A DNA stretch of 64,000 bases from Ecdyonurus torrentis. Lineage: Eukaryota > Arthropoda > Insecta > Ephemeroptera > Heptageniidae. The notes under the pieces are model-generated. The model ran no database searches, was not told the DNA's origin, and was given only the letters and a program-made list of their open reading frames with translations. Positions 13,400 to 24,600 of the stretch are shown here, piece by piece. The DNA lies in contig OX439132.1 of NCBI GenBank assembly GCA_949318235.1, forward strand, positions 12,619,624 through 12,683,623, read 5' to 3'. Numbering within the stretch: the first letter of the stretch is position 1; the number at the start of each line of letters is the position of its first letter. The position numbers and the translations under genes are program-made.

Positions 13400-15745
13400 G
13401 CACATTCAACTTTAAACATATAAAAATTGTGGAAACCACCTTGCAAATATCTGTCTTATTGCTTAATATTTTACTGGCAAGAGGCATATAATATGTTCGT
13501 TTCAAAATGTTAAGATGATGGTTACAGAGGGTTCTGAAAATTTCATAGTAAATATAGTGTTGCTATAATTGACTTTCAAAAAACATTAAGATTAATATGA
13601 AATCAACTTTTGAATTCCAACTTCTAACTACAACCATTTAATGCTAATAAAAGTCTTATCCACAGTAAAACTTTTTTTTTTTTTTTTTTTTTCAACGGTC
13701 ACTGTACAGTACGTATTTACGTATGTCCTATGCACTACTAGGACGTAAATTGTATAAATATACCAAGTGAACGTTTGTCTCCTGAAAGTATGCCTCGTAA
13801 GGATCCCTTGTTTAACCTATTGACTCAATAGGTTTCAACGAGAGATCTGAGGATAGTATTGAGTAAATAGAAAATAGCATTTAATTTACCAACAAAAACA
13901 TTAAAAATATATAAGAATATACAGTGTATTTAAAAAAAATACAATAATACTTTATAACATTACAATTGTAATGCATTATAATATACGACACATAATGGTG
14001 GTGGTATTATTATACATAACATGACCTAGGTCACCACAAGATTTTTATATTTCAATTGTATAATTTTAATAGCAGCAGTCTCTCTTATACATTCAAAAAT
14101 TTCACCCAGTTGTATAGAGGTTCTTGACCTGGCATAACAACAAAACATCCTATACGATATTTTTATGTCTTATTATTGGATTTCTCACTTATATTAAAAA
14201 AAAACTTTATTTTATCTTATAATATAATATAATTTTACTAAACTAAAAGTCAAGAAAGTTTATCAAGAAAAAAAATATTTACTTTGAGAGAATATATAAA
14301 ATTTTAGTAGATATTAGTTTTTTTTCTACATATATAAAACTTTAACAAAAATGTTATTTTTCCGTTCTGACAAAATGAATTTATAACCGTTCGTCTGATA
14401 AGTGAGTTATTATTTTTTTTTTAACTCTGCTGCAAGACTAAAGAAATCCAATCATTCTAGAACCATCATTGAGTTTGATGGAAAATAGATCAAATATCCG
14501 GTTTTTCATCATAAAAAGTTCTAAAAGTTGCATAAACAAAATTTTATCTAAAATAACTGTACAAGCAATACTTGAAATTCATTTTTTTGAAAACAAGAAA
14601 TATATTTAAAGAAAAATACCAACAATATCTTTATGAGAACAATGTGATTTTTAATTATTTTTTGGGGTAATATTGAATTCCATTAATTCTATAGTTAGAT
14701 TATATAGACGCAATAAACAGTAACTAATATTTTTATCAATTTATTACATATAATTTCATAAAAACTCCTAAAGAAAAACAAAATCTCATGATTATACTAA
14801 ACAAAAGTAAAATTATTTCTTACTTTTTAAAAAAGAAAAGAAAAACCTTTTATTTCATCTTATCAATTTTTTATTATATAGCTGGACAAATACTGCAAGA
14901 TTAAAAAAATATATAACATATAGTTTTATTTTTAGTGTTGCCTCCAGAGACTATTGTTAAACGAACAATATAAAAACACTTGTCCTCGCCATATTGATTT
15001 TTTTTCACGTGTATATGTTGTGTTTGGTTGGACATTATATAATTGGTTTGGTTCTCTTGATAAATGTGAAGAGAAAGACTTTACAATTTTACTTGTCAGA
15101 TATCAAAAACTATATTCATCTGTACATGAGAGGTAATTAAAACTTTGTTTATATGTTTAATAATCATTAAAAAGCTTGTTTTAATGCTTTTATGTTTATA
15201 ATTAAAGAAACGGACAAAAGGGTGTTAATGTATTTACTCTTTTTTTTTAATACATTTTGCATTTTTTTTTTCCTACAGAATAAAAAAAAAGTTCTAAAAT
15301 TACTAATAGGATTTCCTGCAACATTTAAAAGGAGGAAAAAAAAAGCGCGTGCTACATTTTGCGATGTAGAGTGTGAAATATAATATGATGTACGTAAGTC
15401 ACTTAATTTTTTTTTTCTTTAAATCTATGCTATACGGAAATCATATACTAACTCGCTTTTTTATTCACATTTCACATCACACGTCTACTAAAAGCTTTTT
15501 ATAATATAAATTTAAAAATCTTACTTATACGTTATCACATACCAAATTTAATTAATAAAAAAATCCAACAGTATATATATATATCATGAGGTAATTTGAT
15601 TTATTAATTTTTAGTGATATAAATTTAGATTTTCAAAGTAACCTTTGTAAAATTTGCTTATTTAGTTTATTTTAAAATTTGGTTACATATATTTTTAATC
15701 AAATAACTAGTCTAAAGTATATATTTCTACTTCCAATTCACTATA

Positions 15746-15911
15746 CTACACTAGAAATCACGTAAGGATGTGGGCGATTTATCGATTCCCCCTGGGCAGC
15801 CAATAGATGCTCTAGCTTTCAAGGTCACTAGGAGGTGGGGTAATGTTAACTAAATGGAGAGCTTTTAGGCGTTCTCTTATTGGTCACATCCTTACGTGGC
15901 GCAGACTGTAG
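15746..15911. mobile_element. Mariner-type MITE, 166 bp
   Basis: The left end reads CTACACTAGAAATCACGTAA and the right end, on the opposite strand, CTACAGTCTGCGCCACGTAA. Both continue into GGATGTG, so the terminal inverted repeats are about 28 bp and imperfect. TA dinucleotides lie directly outside both ends (15744-15745, 15912-15913), consistent with Tc1/mariner insertion. The interior is more GC-rich than its surroundings and has no coding capacity. Confidence 0.7.
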
Positions 15912-16476
15912 TACCAGATTTAGAGCTTAAAATTGCACTATTTAATTAACAAAATATTGTGATTCTAAAAATTATTTATAGTATAAAAAAAATGAAAATA
16001 TGATTGTTGAATTATTATATTATTATGGTTTCTCCTTTTTCTTCTTTTTATTAACCGAAACACCGAACTCTTACTTTAGCCAAGATGCTTGCGAGAGTAA
16101 CTTAGTACCAAATTTACTAGTACTAGATACTGTAGGTGTTAATATGACGGTGAATAGAGACATCTAGGAATTTTGTACATTAGCAATATCTTACTGTTCA
16201 AATTTTTGAAATAGAAGTTTTCTGAAAGTTTAAATTTACTTTTAGTCTCTATAATACTTTATATGCAGGGGCATATGCAGGGGAGGGGGTGTTGAGATTC
16301 TGGACCCAACTCCTTCAGGTCTCTAAAAAAACAAAAAAAGGTAAAATGTCCCACCACTGGACCACTTCCGTCGCAAAACTCTGACTATACCACGTATGAG
16401 TTGTCAATTTTTTTTTTCAGACTGATATAATTATATAATATGATATTTAATTTGTGTATTTTAATTTATGTTTCAG

Positions 16477-16576
16477 CTTGGTTGCTAGGATGGTGGATGT
16501 GCAAGACTGTACCATACGTACAGGGTGTGTCCGTGGCTGCATCTGTGTACAGTCTCATTGCAGTATCACTTGACAG
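16477..16576 (+). CDS. SIFaR: SIFamide-type neuropeptide receptor, internal exon (TM3 region)
   Basis: This exon lies between a tttcag acceptor and a gtaatc donor. Its first two bases finish a codon begun in an upstream exon, and its last two (AG) start the arginine codon completed at 23411. It encodes the end of extracellular loop 1 ([10 protein letters not shown], with the conserved disulphide cysteine) and TM3 ([20 protein letters not shown]), ending in LD plus R of the DRF motif. This stretch is distinctive for arthropod SIFamide receptors, class A Gq-linked plasma-membrane GPCRs of the NPFF/gonadotropin-inhibitory-hormone receptor clade. The exons for the N-terminus, TM1 and TM2 are not visible here and probably lie upstream, perhaps outside the window. 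Confidence 0.9.
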
Positions 16577-16934
16577 GTAATCTATACTTCATTATAATTC
16601 ACTATACCATTAATTATTATATGCATAATTAACGTTTTATTATTATGATACTTGAATAGAATTACCTTTTTTTCTTCTATTCCATCCCCGTATTTGTAAG
16701 AGGACACTAATTATATATTATATAGATATAATCATCTTATTCTCATGCAATCTTTACGTTAAACACTTTCCAAAACAGCAGCTATGTTATGACTTATGAG
16801 TATGACAGTGAATCTTTTATAACTATAACTACAGAGAAAGTGTACCAAACATTAGATACTATTATTCATTTAATTGATCAGGAGATAAAAGTAAATAATA
16901 AACTTTTTACAGGCTAGATAAGTTTTTTATCAAT

Positions 16935-16976
<42 letters not shown>

Positions 16977-18261
16977 GTAAAAAGTTATAATCAACATTAT
17001 TATCCATTTACCTTAGTCAATTGGTGAGATGTGAAGTATAGTGTAAAGATTGGTCTATACAGTTAACACTAAAATTATTATCCATATAATTACAATTATA
17101 CGATTATTACCTCGTTTTACTGTGATAGCTTCTTAACAACACTAACTTTACTTGTTAGTTTACAATTAAGATGGCTTAAATTACATATATATAGTATTCT
17201 ACATTTTTTTCACTCACTTTTATAGCTAGTTTATAAGATTTTTTTTTTTTTTTTTTTTTTACATATATAAAAATTTACTATTTAAATTTCCTAATGTAAA
17301 AACCGTATGTAAATTTTCATATTTTATCTACACTATTGCAAGCAATATAAATCTACTTTGCTATATAGCGCAGAGCGTAATTTTCTAGCATATTAAATAA
17401 TTTTATGTTCATTCCAGTGAAAAAAAAATTAATTTATCAAGACCTAGAAAATACTTTATCAATTTATAGAATATATGATGTTATATCATAATATAGTAAT
17501 TAAAATATAATTATGTATGTATAAAATACATTTTGAGCTAAATTGAAGCATCTTTAAAATATAGGCTACAAGCATCCTTAGGCAGGAAAAAAGGTTTATA
17601 ACTATAAAGTAAGTTGATTCTTGCTTACACGTAGTGATATTTTCATTGCACAATAAATTCAGTTGCATGCAAATCTCTAGCAAGAACTTTTAAAATTTTA
17701 CACAATCAATATTATTTCACAATAGAAATATTGTTTCGTATTATGACTGTTATGATAAACCATAACATGTATGATGATCAAACATAAATGCAACATCAGA
17801 GTATTTTATTTTGAAATAAGGCTGTAAAAAAAATAATTATAAAAAATTCCAGAAATAAAACCATAAGGTACACTATAGAATAAATGTTGCAAGTTGTAAT
17901 ATAAAATATAACCTATATATTAAATTTTATACAGAATTTTATATATAAATATACTTTACGTATACTATTATGTGAATATTTCAATTCATTGTAAAATATA
18001 TATTTCATTGGCATTAATATCGCATGATATTCTTTTTGATGTAAACTATAACGTAATATATTTATTATTTTTTTTTTCTTTTTGTTGTTAATATTTTATA
18101 AAATGAAATAGATTAAGTTTATAACATCTGCTACCTGCAAACTATACTGTTACTGCATCGTGCACCCCTATATTATCATAGTGCAAGCTGCCTGCTTCTA
18201 TATATGCATAGTGTTGTTGAGGAACTCATCAATAATATTATACAGTCTGCTATACTGATAA

Positions 18262-18316
<55 letters not shown>
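18262..18316. repeat. (CT)n microsatellite, slightly interrupted
   Basis: CT tract of about 55 bp broken by two CTTT interruptions. It lies within the receptor intron, only about 65 bp from a GA tract of opposite strand sense. Confidence 0.97.
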
Positions 18317-18379
18317 AACTCTAAAACTAGATACAAATTAAAGTCTATTATATATTACACTGGGTTGATTGAAAAAAAA

Positions 18380-18381
<2 letters not shown>

Positions 18382-18442
<61 letters not shown>
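18382..18442. repeat. (GA)n microsatellite, about 60 bp
   Basis: Uninterrupted GA tract in the receptor intron. Together with the CT tract at 18262-18316 it forms a simple-sequence inverted pair that could fold back in RNA or single-stranded DNA. Confidence 0.98.
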
Positions 18443-18445
<3 letters not shown>

Positions 18446-18731
18446 CTACACAATTTAAAATCAATCATAAAATTCATTATCAAACTCTAATTAAATATTG
18501 ACAGCAAAAGTTAATAAAATATATATTTACACTGATATACACTGCCATGATAAAAAACACACGTAATTTTACTATATTGCAGTTTAATTATTTAATCAAT
18601 TCGTTTTTCAATTATTTTTCTCATTTTATTTAGAATTGTGCTATGCTCCATTATATTATTACTTCTTTATTTTGTATTGAACTTATAGATTGTTACGTAA
18701 AGTTTTAAATAAAATAATAGATCTAGCTTAA

Positions 18732-18849
18732 GGGCTGTAAGCTGCAACCTCTAGTTAAACCTTAGTTATCTTTTTTTAATTGTTGCAACAATCAAAATAA
18801 CAACTTAACTACGGTTTAACTAGTTAGTTAATGTCGCAGCTTACGGGGG
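18732..18849. mobile_element. Palindromic MITE flanked by TTAA, 118 bp
   Basis: The left end GGGCTGTAAGCTGCAACC and the right end (other strand) CCCCCGTAAGCTGCGACA are related inverted repeats that extend inward through TAGTTAAACC-TTAGTTA-like sequence, making most of the element one imperfect hairpin. TTAA tetranucleotides sit directly outside both ends (18728-18731, 18850-18853), the target-site preference of piggyBac and Kolobok elements. It is non-coding and lies in the receptor intron. Class assignment rests on the TTAA flanks alone. Confidence 0.6.
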
Positions 18850-18945
18850 TTAATAATGTTTTATTTTCATGTTTTCAATATTTTAGTTCAAGAGAATTTT
18901 TCGCAACTAATAATAATTCAATTTTACTGCTTTTGATAATGTGTG

Positions 18946-18976
<31 letters not shown>

Positions 18977-19601
18977 CAACATAAAAGAAGAAAATGTTAT
19001 CTTTTTTCCTACCATAACTAAGATTTGATTATTTTCAAAAAAAAATTTACTCCTTTTTTTTTTTTAGAAACGCATTTGTATCCCTACTATTTTGAGAAAC
19101 TGTATATCGACGTAAAGTGACGGTCAGTTCCGATTAAAAAATATGAAATTGCTAGAGGGTACAGAGGAAATATATTTTCTTCTTTCATATCTCGTTTTCT
19201 TTTCTTGTCAAAATTCTTATGACATCCAATAATCCACGTCGAATACCCGCGGGCAGATGTCTTTCTCTTCAAACAAAATATAAGAGAAAACTAACTTACT
19301 TAGCTTAGCAACAAAGTTGAAAACTTCTTAACAATTTTGCAATTCTAAAGTAAATCTTTTTTGAAATGTAAGAGAGCAACTATTTGTTTTAAATGCCAGA
19401 AGTAATCGTATAGCTTAAAATTATGCACATTATTAAAATAGCAAACAGCTTCAAATAAAATCTTCTACTTTTCATATAGCCAAAGGAAGCAGAAAGAATT
19501 TATATAATATTAACATATTTTAAATTACTCAATGGTTTATAAAAAAAAAAATCTATAAAAATGAAATACATTATAAAATAAAAGTTAATATTATTTTGGT
19601 A

Positions 19602-19858
19602 CACGGAAAAAAGTTACAACCTATGGCTCGTACATGAATCTTCTACTTTTCAATATATGTACACTTTAATTTGGAACAGGTAGTTATACAGTCAGTAAAC
19701 TACAATACCACTTAATCTAAGTGAGTCACACCTTTATTGAAGTATATTACACCTGCATTAGGTATTATTGTAGTATAATAATACCTATGTACTAGGTTAT
19801 ATGTCTATCTATTGCATTTACAGGATGTTATACCTGCCTTGCGTATTTTTTTTCTGTG
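19602..19858. mobile_element. MITE family A, copy 1 (TA-flanked, 257 bp)
   Basis: The left end CACGGAAAAAAG and the right end TTTTTTTTCTGTG are inverted, with TA directly outside both ends. A second member of the same family is at 44009-44277. The two share the ends and an internal core including cacacctttattg followed by agtataatat-like repeats and a ttacaggat block near the 3' end. It is non-coding and sits in the receptor intron. TA flanks suggest a Tc1/mariner-type transposase mobilised it. Confidence 0.7.
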
Positions 19859-21832
19859 TAATATATAAATGTTACTTAATTTTAAATAACGCGCTAATAA
19901 GACTACAAGTTCAATTTTAAATCCTTGTTTCATAATGCTATATATGAAATATACTATATGCAGCTTAAACTTATGAATTTTTTTAACATTATTCTGAAAT
20001 TAGAATATTAAAATATATTGAAATTTTGTAGCTATAAAATTCAAAGCATCGCTCAAAATATCTTTGTCACTTTTGCGCAATTTAATATACAAATTAATTC
20101 AGTAAGAAATATCACTAAAATTAAGAAGTTTTGAAGTATGTGCATGTTTATACAAAAAAAAAAAAAAAAAAGAGGAATTGTGTTTATGTAAGAGTTTTAA
20201 TATATTATGTTATTATATATTATGTTAGGAATGTTAAATCTTAACTTGCTAGGTTTTTAAAATTCAATTGAAATTTAATTCATCCACATAAAACAATTTA
20301 TTCGCATGCATAAATATATTCTTTCAAGTTTAAAGTTGTTTCTATAAAGCCTTTTTTACAACATACCATCAGGAATCAAGTACTTTCTTGCTAAAAAAAA
20401 AAGAAAAAAAAAAAAGAAAAAGAAAAAAAAAGATCGTTTAATCGTGTGTAAAACTTGTGGCTTTAAAATGTTATTTAAATTATGTAATGTATATGCTTAT
20501 TTTAATATAAAAAAGCGACGCTCAATATTTTTTTTTTTCATTCTTTTGTCATTCAAATGAGTTTGCCAAAGCTAAAGAGTTGAACATTTGGTGACAAAAG
20601 AAGGCAACGTCATCATCTCTCTTTCTAGAAAACAAATTGGTGACACTAGAAAAATATTTAAATACGACGAGCTAATAATCATCGCACTTTTTTTTTCACT
20701 TAAAAAAGAAATGACATGATTATAAATAATTCTAACATTTTTCAAGTTGTGTTTTTAAAATTCACAAAATAATATAAGACAAAAAAAAATGACAATGACA
20801 AATGGCTGCTGACAGCATACAACAGGGTTTTGAAAGTCTTTTACATCTACTTCAACAAATGCTTATATGTTTATATGTTGCATACATTTATGCAGTTCTT
20901 TGTTTGCAACTGAAATTACTTTACTGAACATAATTATTGTAGAATTACTTTTTTTGTCTCTCTTATGTATATCTAATGCAGCTTTTAAAAGAATTTAATA
21001 TATACAAATGGAAATAAAGTAAGACATAAAAATTAATAATTTAATTCACAATTGAAATTTAAATTACAAAACTAACCAACTAACAATAAAATCATTCCGA
21101 TTTTTACAATTCATATATTTTTTACCATACTATGAAAGCCCCAACTTCTATTCAAAAAAATTATTACATGAAAAAAATAATTAATTTTTAATATACCGTT
21201 GACTTTAATTGTAAATTAATGAATGTAAAAATACAATATAAAATTTTATTTTTATCGTTTGAATTTTCATAAAAAAAATCCATATAAAAAGCTATTATAT
21301 TTTATATTTATATACAGTTTTAATCACAAAATTTATGAAATGTATGTTATTTTATTTTCAATACAGAAAAAGCTTTATTGTATAAGTTGTTATCTATAAT
21401 CCCTGTAGAGGGCTTCAATATACGAGTGAGTTTATTTTATGTAATGCATGAGTAACTTTATATTCTCTTGAAACTCACGGGATTGAGAGATAAAAGAAGA
21501 CAAAGTTAGCGAGAAAGAATGGATATAGAAAACAAAAATTAATTTCAGTTTTTTCACTTGATCGTTCTTGTAATTTGAATTTCATATTGAATTATACCAT
21601 AATTTTAATTTTCTTTCGACTATACTACTTTTTATTCCATTTTACGATGATTTAAAAAAATAGTGCTGATATTAACCCATTATCATAAATGATATATTCA
21701 AAAGCTCGTTTTAAATTATCATTTTTTATACACTTGTCGTGAGAGAATTATTATGATCATTATAATGGTCTCTTAAATGTAGTCTGCTTACACTTTTAAA
21801 CATTAAAATTATTTTTTTGAGAAAAGTTAAGA

Positions 21833-21835
<3 letters not shown>

Positions 21836-21894
<59 letters not shown>
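21836..21894. repeat. (GA)n microsatellite, about 58 bp
   Basis: Uninterrupted GA tract in the receptor intron. Confidence 0.98.
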
Positions 21895-21897
<3 letters not shown>

Positions 21898-22148
21898 GGG
21901 AAAGCGAGGGATGATGGGGAAAAGTGAAAACAATGCCAAAGACAGACTTAAAAAAAAGGACTTAAAAACTCTTTTAGTCAAAGACCGTTCTTATGTTTCA
22001 AATATAATGATGTAAAGTTTCAAATGAGGTATTACTTTATTATGATATCTCTCAAAAGCATTGTAACGAGTATCTTTTGTACAAACACATTTTAATTTTT
22101 GAAAATTTCAGGAAAATAAAGTATCAATTTTACAATCGTCTTAATTTC

Positions 22149-22150
<2 letters not shown>

Positions 22151-22203
<53 letters not shown>
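22151..22203. repeat. Poly-A tract, 53 bp
   Basis: The longest homopolymer in the window, within the receptor intron. There is no upstream retroposon body that I recognise, so I do not call it a retrotransposon tail. Confidence 0.97.
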
Positions 22204-22205
<2 letters not shown>

Positions 22206-23410
22206 GTTTTAAAAATAGTTCACATTTTTTAGACTGTTCACAACTTTTTTTCGTTAATACGGTGATGAAACCAATAACATTGTATTTGATCTTGCTTGTT
22301 TTTATTTAAGCCAATTAATTTTTAAACGCATTGTGATTAGTTGGGTATGATTTGTGATCACCAAAATGAAGTGGGGTTAAGGAATTGTATTAAAGAATAA
22401 ACTAATGAAGAATTCAAAATATTTTTTTAAATATTTACAGATTAAAAAAGTGTTTTAAAAGTTATTCTTTCAAGTATACTTAAGAAGAAAAAAATTTATA
22501 TTTGACCTACAATGTACTGTAACAAAGATGCTATTTTTAGCCTTCAAAGACACTTTTGAATAGAACAGCTTACATAAAAATTTTATATATAAGAAAGAAC
22601 AAAAAAAGAAAAAGATGTCCACTTTCTCTAACAAAGTTTTGTTTTGACATTTTTATTGCGGAGGATGAACTGCAACAGTCTGTATTCATAGCTTTTATTT
22701 AGACTTTTCATTGTATTTTTCTCTTATTCCTGTTCATTTTATTTACTTTTATTGATATTGACTCAATCCACCTACTCAGTAATCTTTTTAATGTCTTTTT
22801 TTAGATATACTTAAATAATATTGGAAAAGAAAAGAAAGTGATTTTTATTTTGTTTGTCTCTTTTGATTTTAACCTTGCATTGTTAGTCAAATTTTTAAGA
22901 AAAGAGGACCAACATCTCTATCACGTCTAGAGTTTTCATGTAAATTATTTTCAAAATCGACAAGTTTGCCTTCTGCTGTTGTATACTTATGCAGATGAGA
23001 CGTTCGTCTCCTTTATGAAAACACCAGATGAAACGTTAAAAACAAAAAAAGACACTACGTTTACGTGCGTTTATAATTCAAATAATAATTGTTTATAATA
23101 TATAATTATACACTTATTGTCCTTAAAATGCAAGAACAGAACATATAATACACAGTAAAAATAAATAATGTAATAATTATTTTGTAACATTTTTAGCAAA
23201 AAATTACAACAACATAATTTATATTCTACTGCATAACAATTATGTTACATAGTATAAATATTATTTTATCCTGTTTTATTTTAGCAACATTTATATTATT
23301 ATATATGACAGGAAAATCAGCTTAAATAACCTATGCATATTTTGTATTATTGTACACAATTATATCATGTCAGTTTTAATTAAAAATACGTTCTTTTTAT
23401 ATGTTTACAG

Positions 23411-24299
23411 ATTCCTGGCTATCTGGTATCCACTGAAATGTCAAATCACAAAACGTCGTGCCCGACTTATGATTGTAGTCATATGGATGGTAGCATTGAC
23501 CACAACGATCCCATGGGCATTGTTTTTCGATCTTGTATCGATTTTCAATGAGAAACCGGACATCCAACTTTGTCTTGAAGTTTGGCCACCAGGATTAGAT
23601 GGAGATCTTTACTTCTTGCTTGCCAACTTACTTTTATGCTACCTGCTACCCACAGTTCTCATCTCACTGTGCTATATTCTAATCTGGATTCGTGTAGCAC
23701 ATCGAAATATACCATCTGATACAAAGGACGCACAGATTGAAAGGATGCAACAAAAATCTAAAGTCAAGGTCGTTAAAATGTTAGTGGCAGTCGTGATTTT
23801 ATTCGTATTATCATGGTTACCACTTTACCTCATATTTGCACGTATCAAACTTGGAGGTGATTTATCTGAATGGGAAGAGGAAATATTACCAATTGCAACT
23901 CCAATTGCTCAATGGCTTGGCGCATCGAATTCATGTATCAATCCGGTATTGTATGCATTCTTTAACAAAAAATACAGACGTGGTTTTATGGCAATTTTAC
24001 GAAGTCGAAAATGTTGTGGCAATCTGAGGTACGAATCTACTTTCCAAGCAAGTTTAAATTCAAACAGTACACGAAAAACGTTAATAAATTCGTCAATACG
24101 TCAAGATCCAGCTGGATTTCAATCATCATTGAAAAAAGATCCAATGTCATTTCAACAAACATCAATTCGAAAAGATCCAATGGCGTATCAACATACTTCT
24201 ATTCGAAAAGATCCTCGTTCAAGATTTCCACCTAAAAGACAAGATTCTGGTTCTTCAACATCATCTGTAGCTTACATCTTTAATAACAGTGGAGTCTAA
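23411..24299 (+). CDS. SIFaR: SIFamide-type neuropeptide receptor, last exon (TM4 to C-terminus)
   Basis: The first base completes the DRF arginine, then the frame encodes [18 protein letters not shown] (intracellular loop 2), TM4 (about [20 protein letters not shown]), loop 2 with the disulphide cysteine ([10 protein letters not shown]), TM5, the loop-3 core [16 protein letters not shown]6 with [14 protein letters not shown]7 with the NPxxY motif as NPVLY, and helix 8 with CC for possible palmitoylation. It ends at TAA 24297-24299. The two exons together give about 328 residues. SIFamide receptors mediate neuropeptide control of feeding, mating and sleep through Gq in insects. Odd features: the motif is DRF rather than DRY, and the C-tail carries four near-repeats of a 12-residue SIRKDP unit. 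An upstream in-frame ATG at 23367 is intronic and not the start. Confidence 0.93.
24090..24227 (+). repeat. 12-codon tandem repeat in the receptor C-tail
   Basis: Four consecutive units: [35 protein letters not shown] and [11 protein letters not shown]. The conserved core is S-[IL]-[RK]-[KQ]-D-P. The two central units are most alike at the DNA level (period 36 bp). Each unit offers a Ser/Thr pair just ahead of a basic residue, so the repeat multiplies potential phosphorylation sites in the cytoplasmic tail. Confidence 0.9.
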
Positions 24300-24600
24300 A
24301 AGAGGCAAACGGAATAATTTTGTGGATCTGATCTTTGTAAAAAAAATAACGGCTGAGGGAAGTAATATCGTTATAAAAATTTAATAATTTTTTTTTAAAC
24401 GATAGTACCTCATCGTTAAAGTTGTATTTTCAGCAATTTAAAATTGGGTGAAAAATTTTGTCTCTCGGTGGCACGAGAGAAATAGTGCGAATGCCACAAA
24501 AAAAAATATTTAAAAAAATATTTCATGGAGAATAAATACATTAATTATAACTCATATTATATATACAGGGTAAAAATAAATAAAAATCCTTTATCTAATA
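24300..24600 (+). other. Probable 3' UTR of the receptor gene
   Basis: Follows the stop codon. It holds a perfect 7-bp stem-loop (TCTCTCG at 24461-24467, loop GTGGCA, CGAGAGA at 24474-24480). AATAAA at 24531-24536 is the first canonical polyadenylation hexamer downstream, and others follow in the AT-rich sequence. The 3' end of the transcript is inferred, not shown. Confidence 0.45.

Larger units (their letters stand above)
16577..23410 (+). other. SIFamide receptor intron, 6.8 kb
   Basis: Begins GTAATC and ends TTTACAG, and splits the codon for Arg of the DRF motif. It holds two MITEs (18732-18849 and 19602-19858), GA/CT tracts, and two very long poly-A runs (16937-16973 and 22151-22203, the latter 53 A). 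I see no coding exon or RNA gene in it. Minus-strand frames over the GA tracts are artefacts. Confidence 0.85.

Noticed and set aside
14954..15136. Short frame of 60 codons upstream of the receptor exon
   Set aside because: Considered as a missing TM1-TM2 exon, but it has no hydrophobic helix pattern or GN/LAxxD-type motifs of class A GPCRs.
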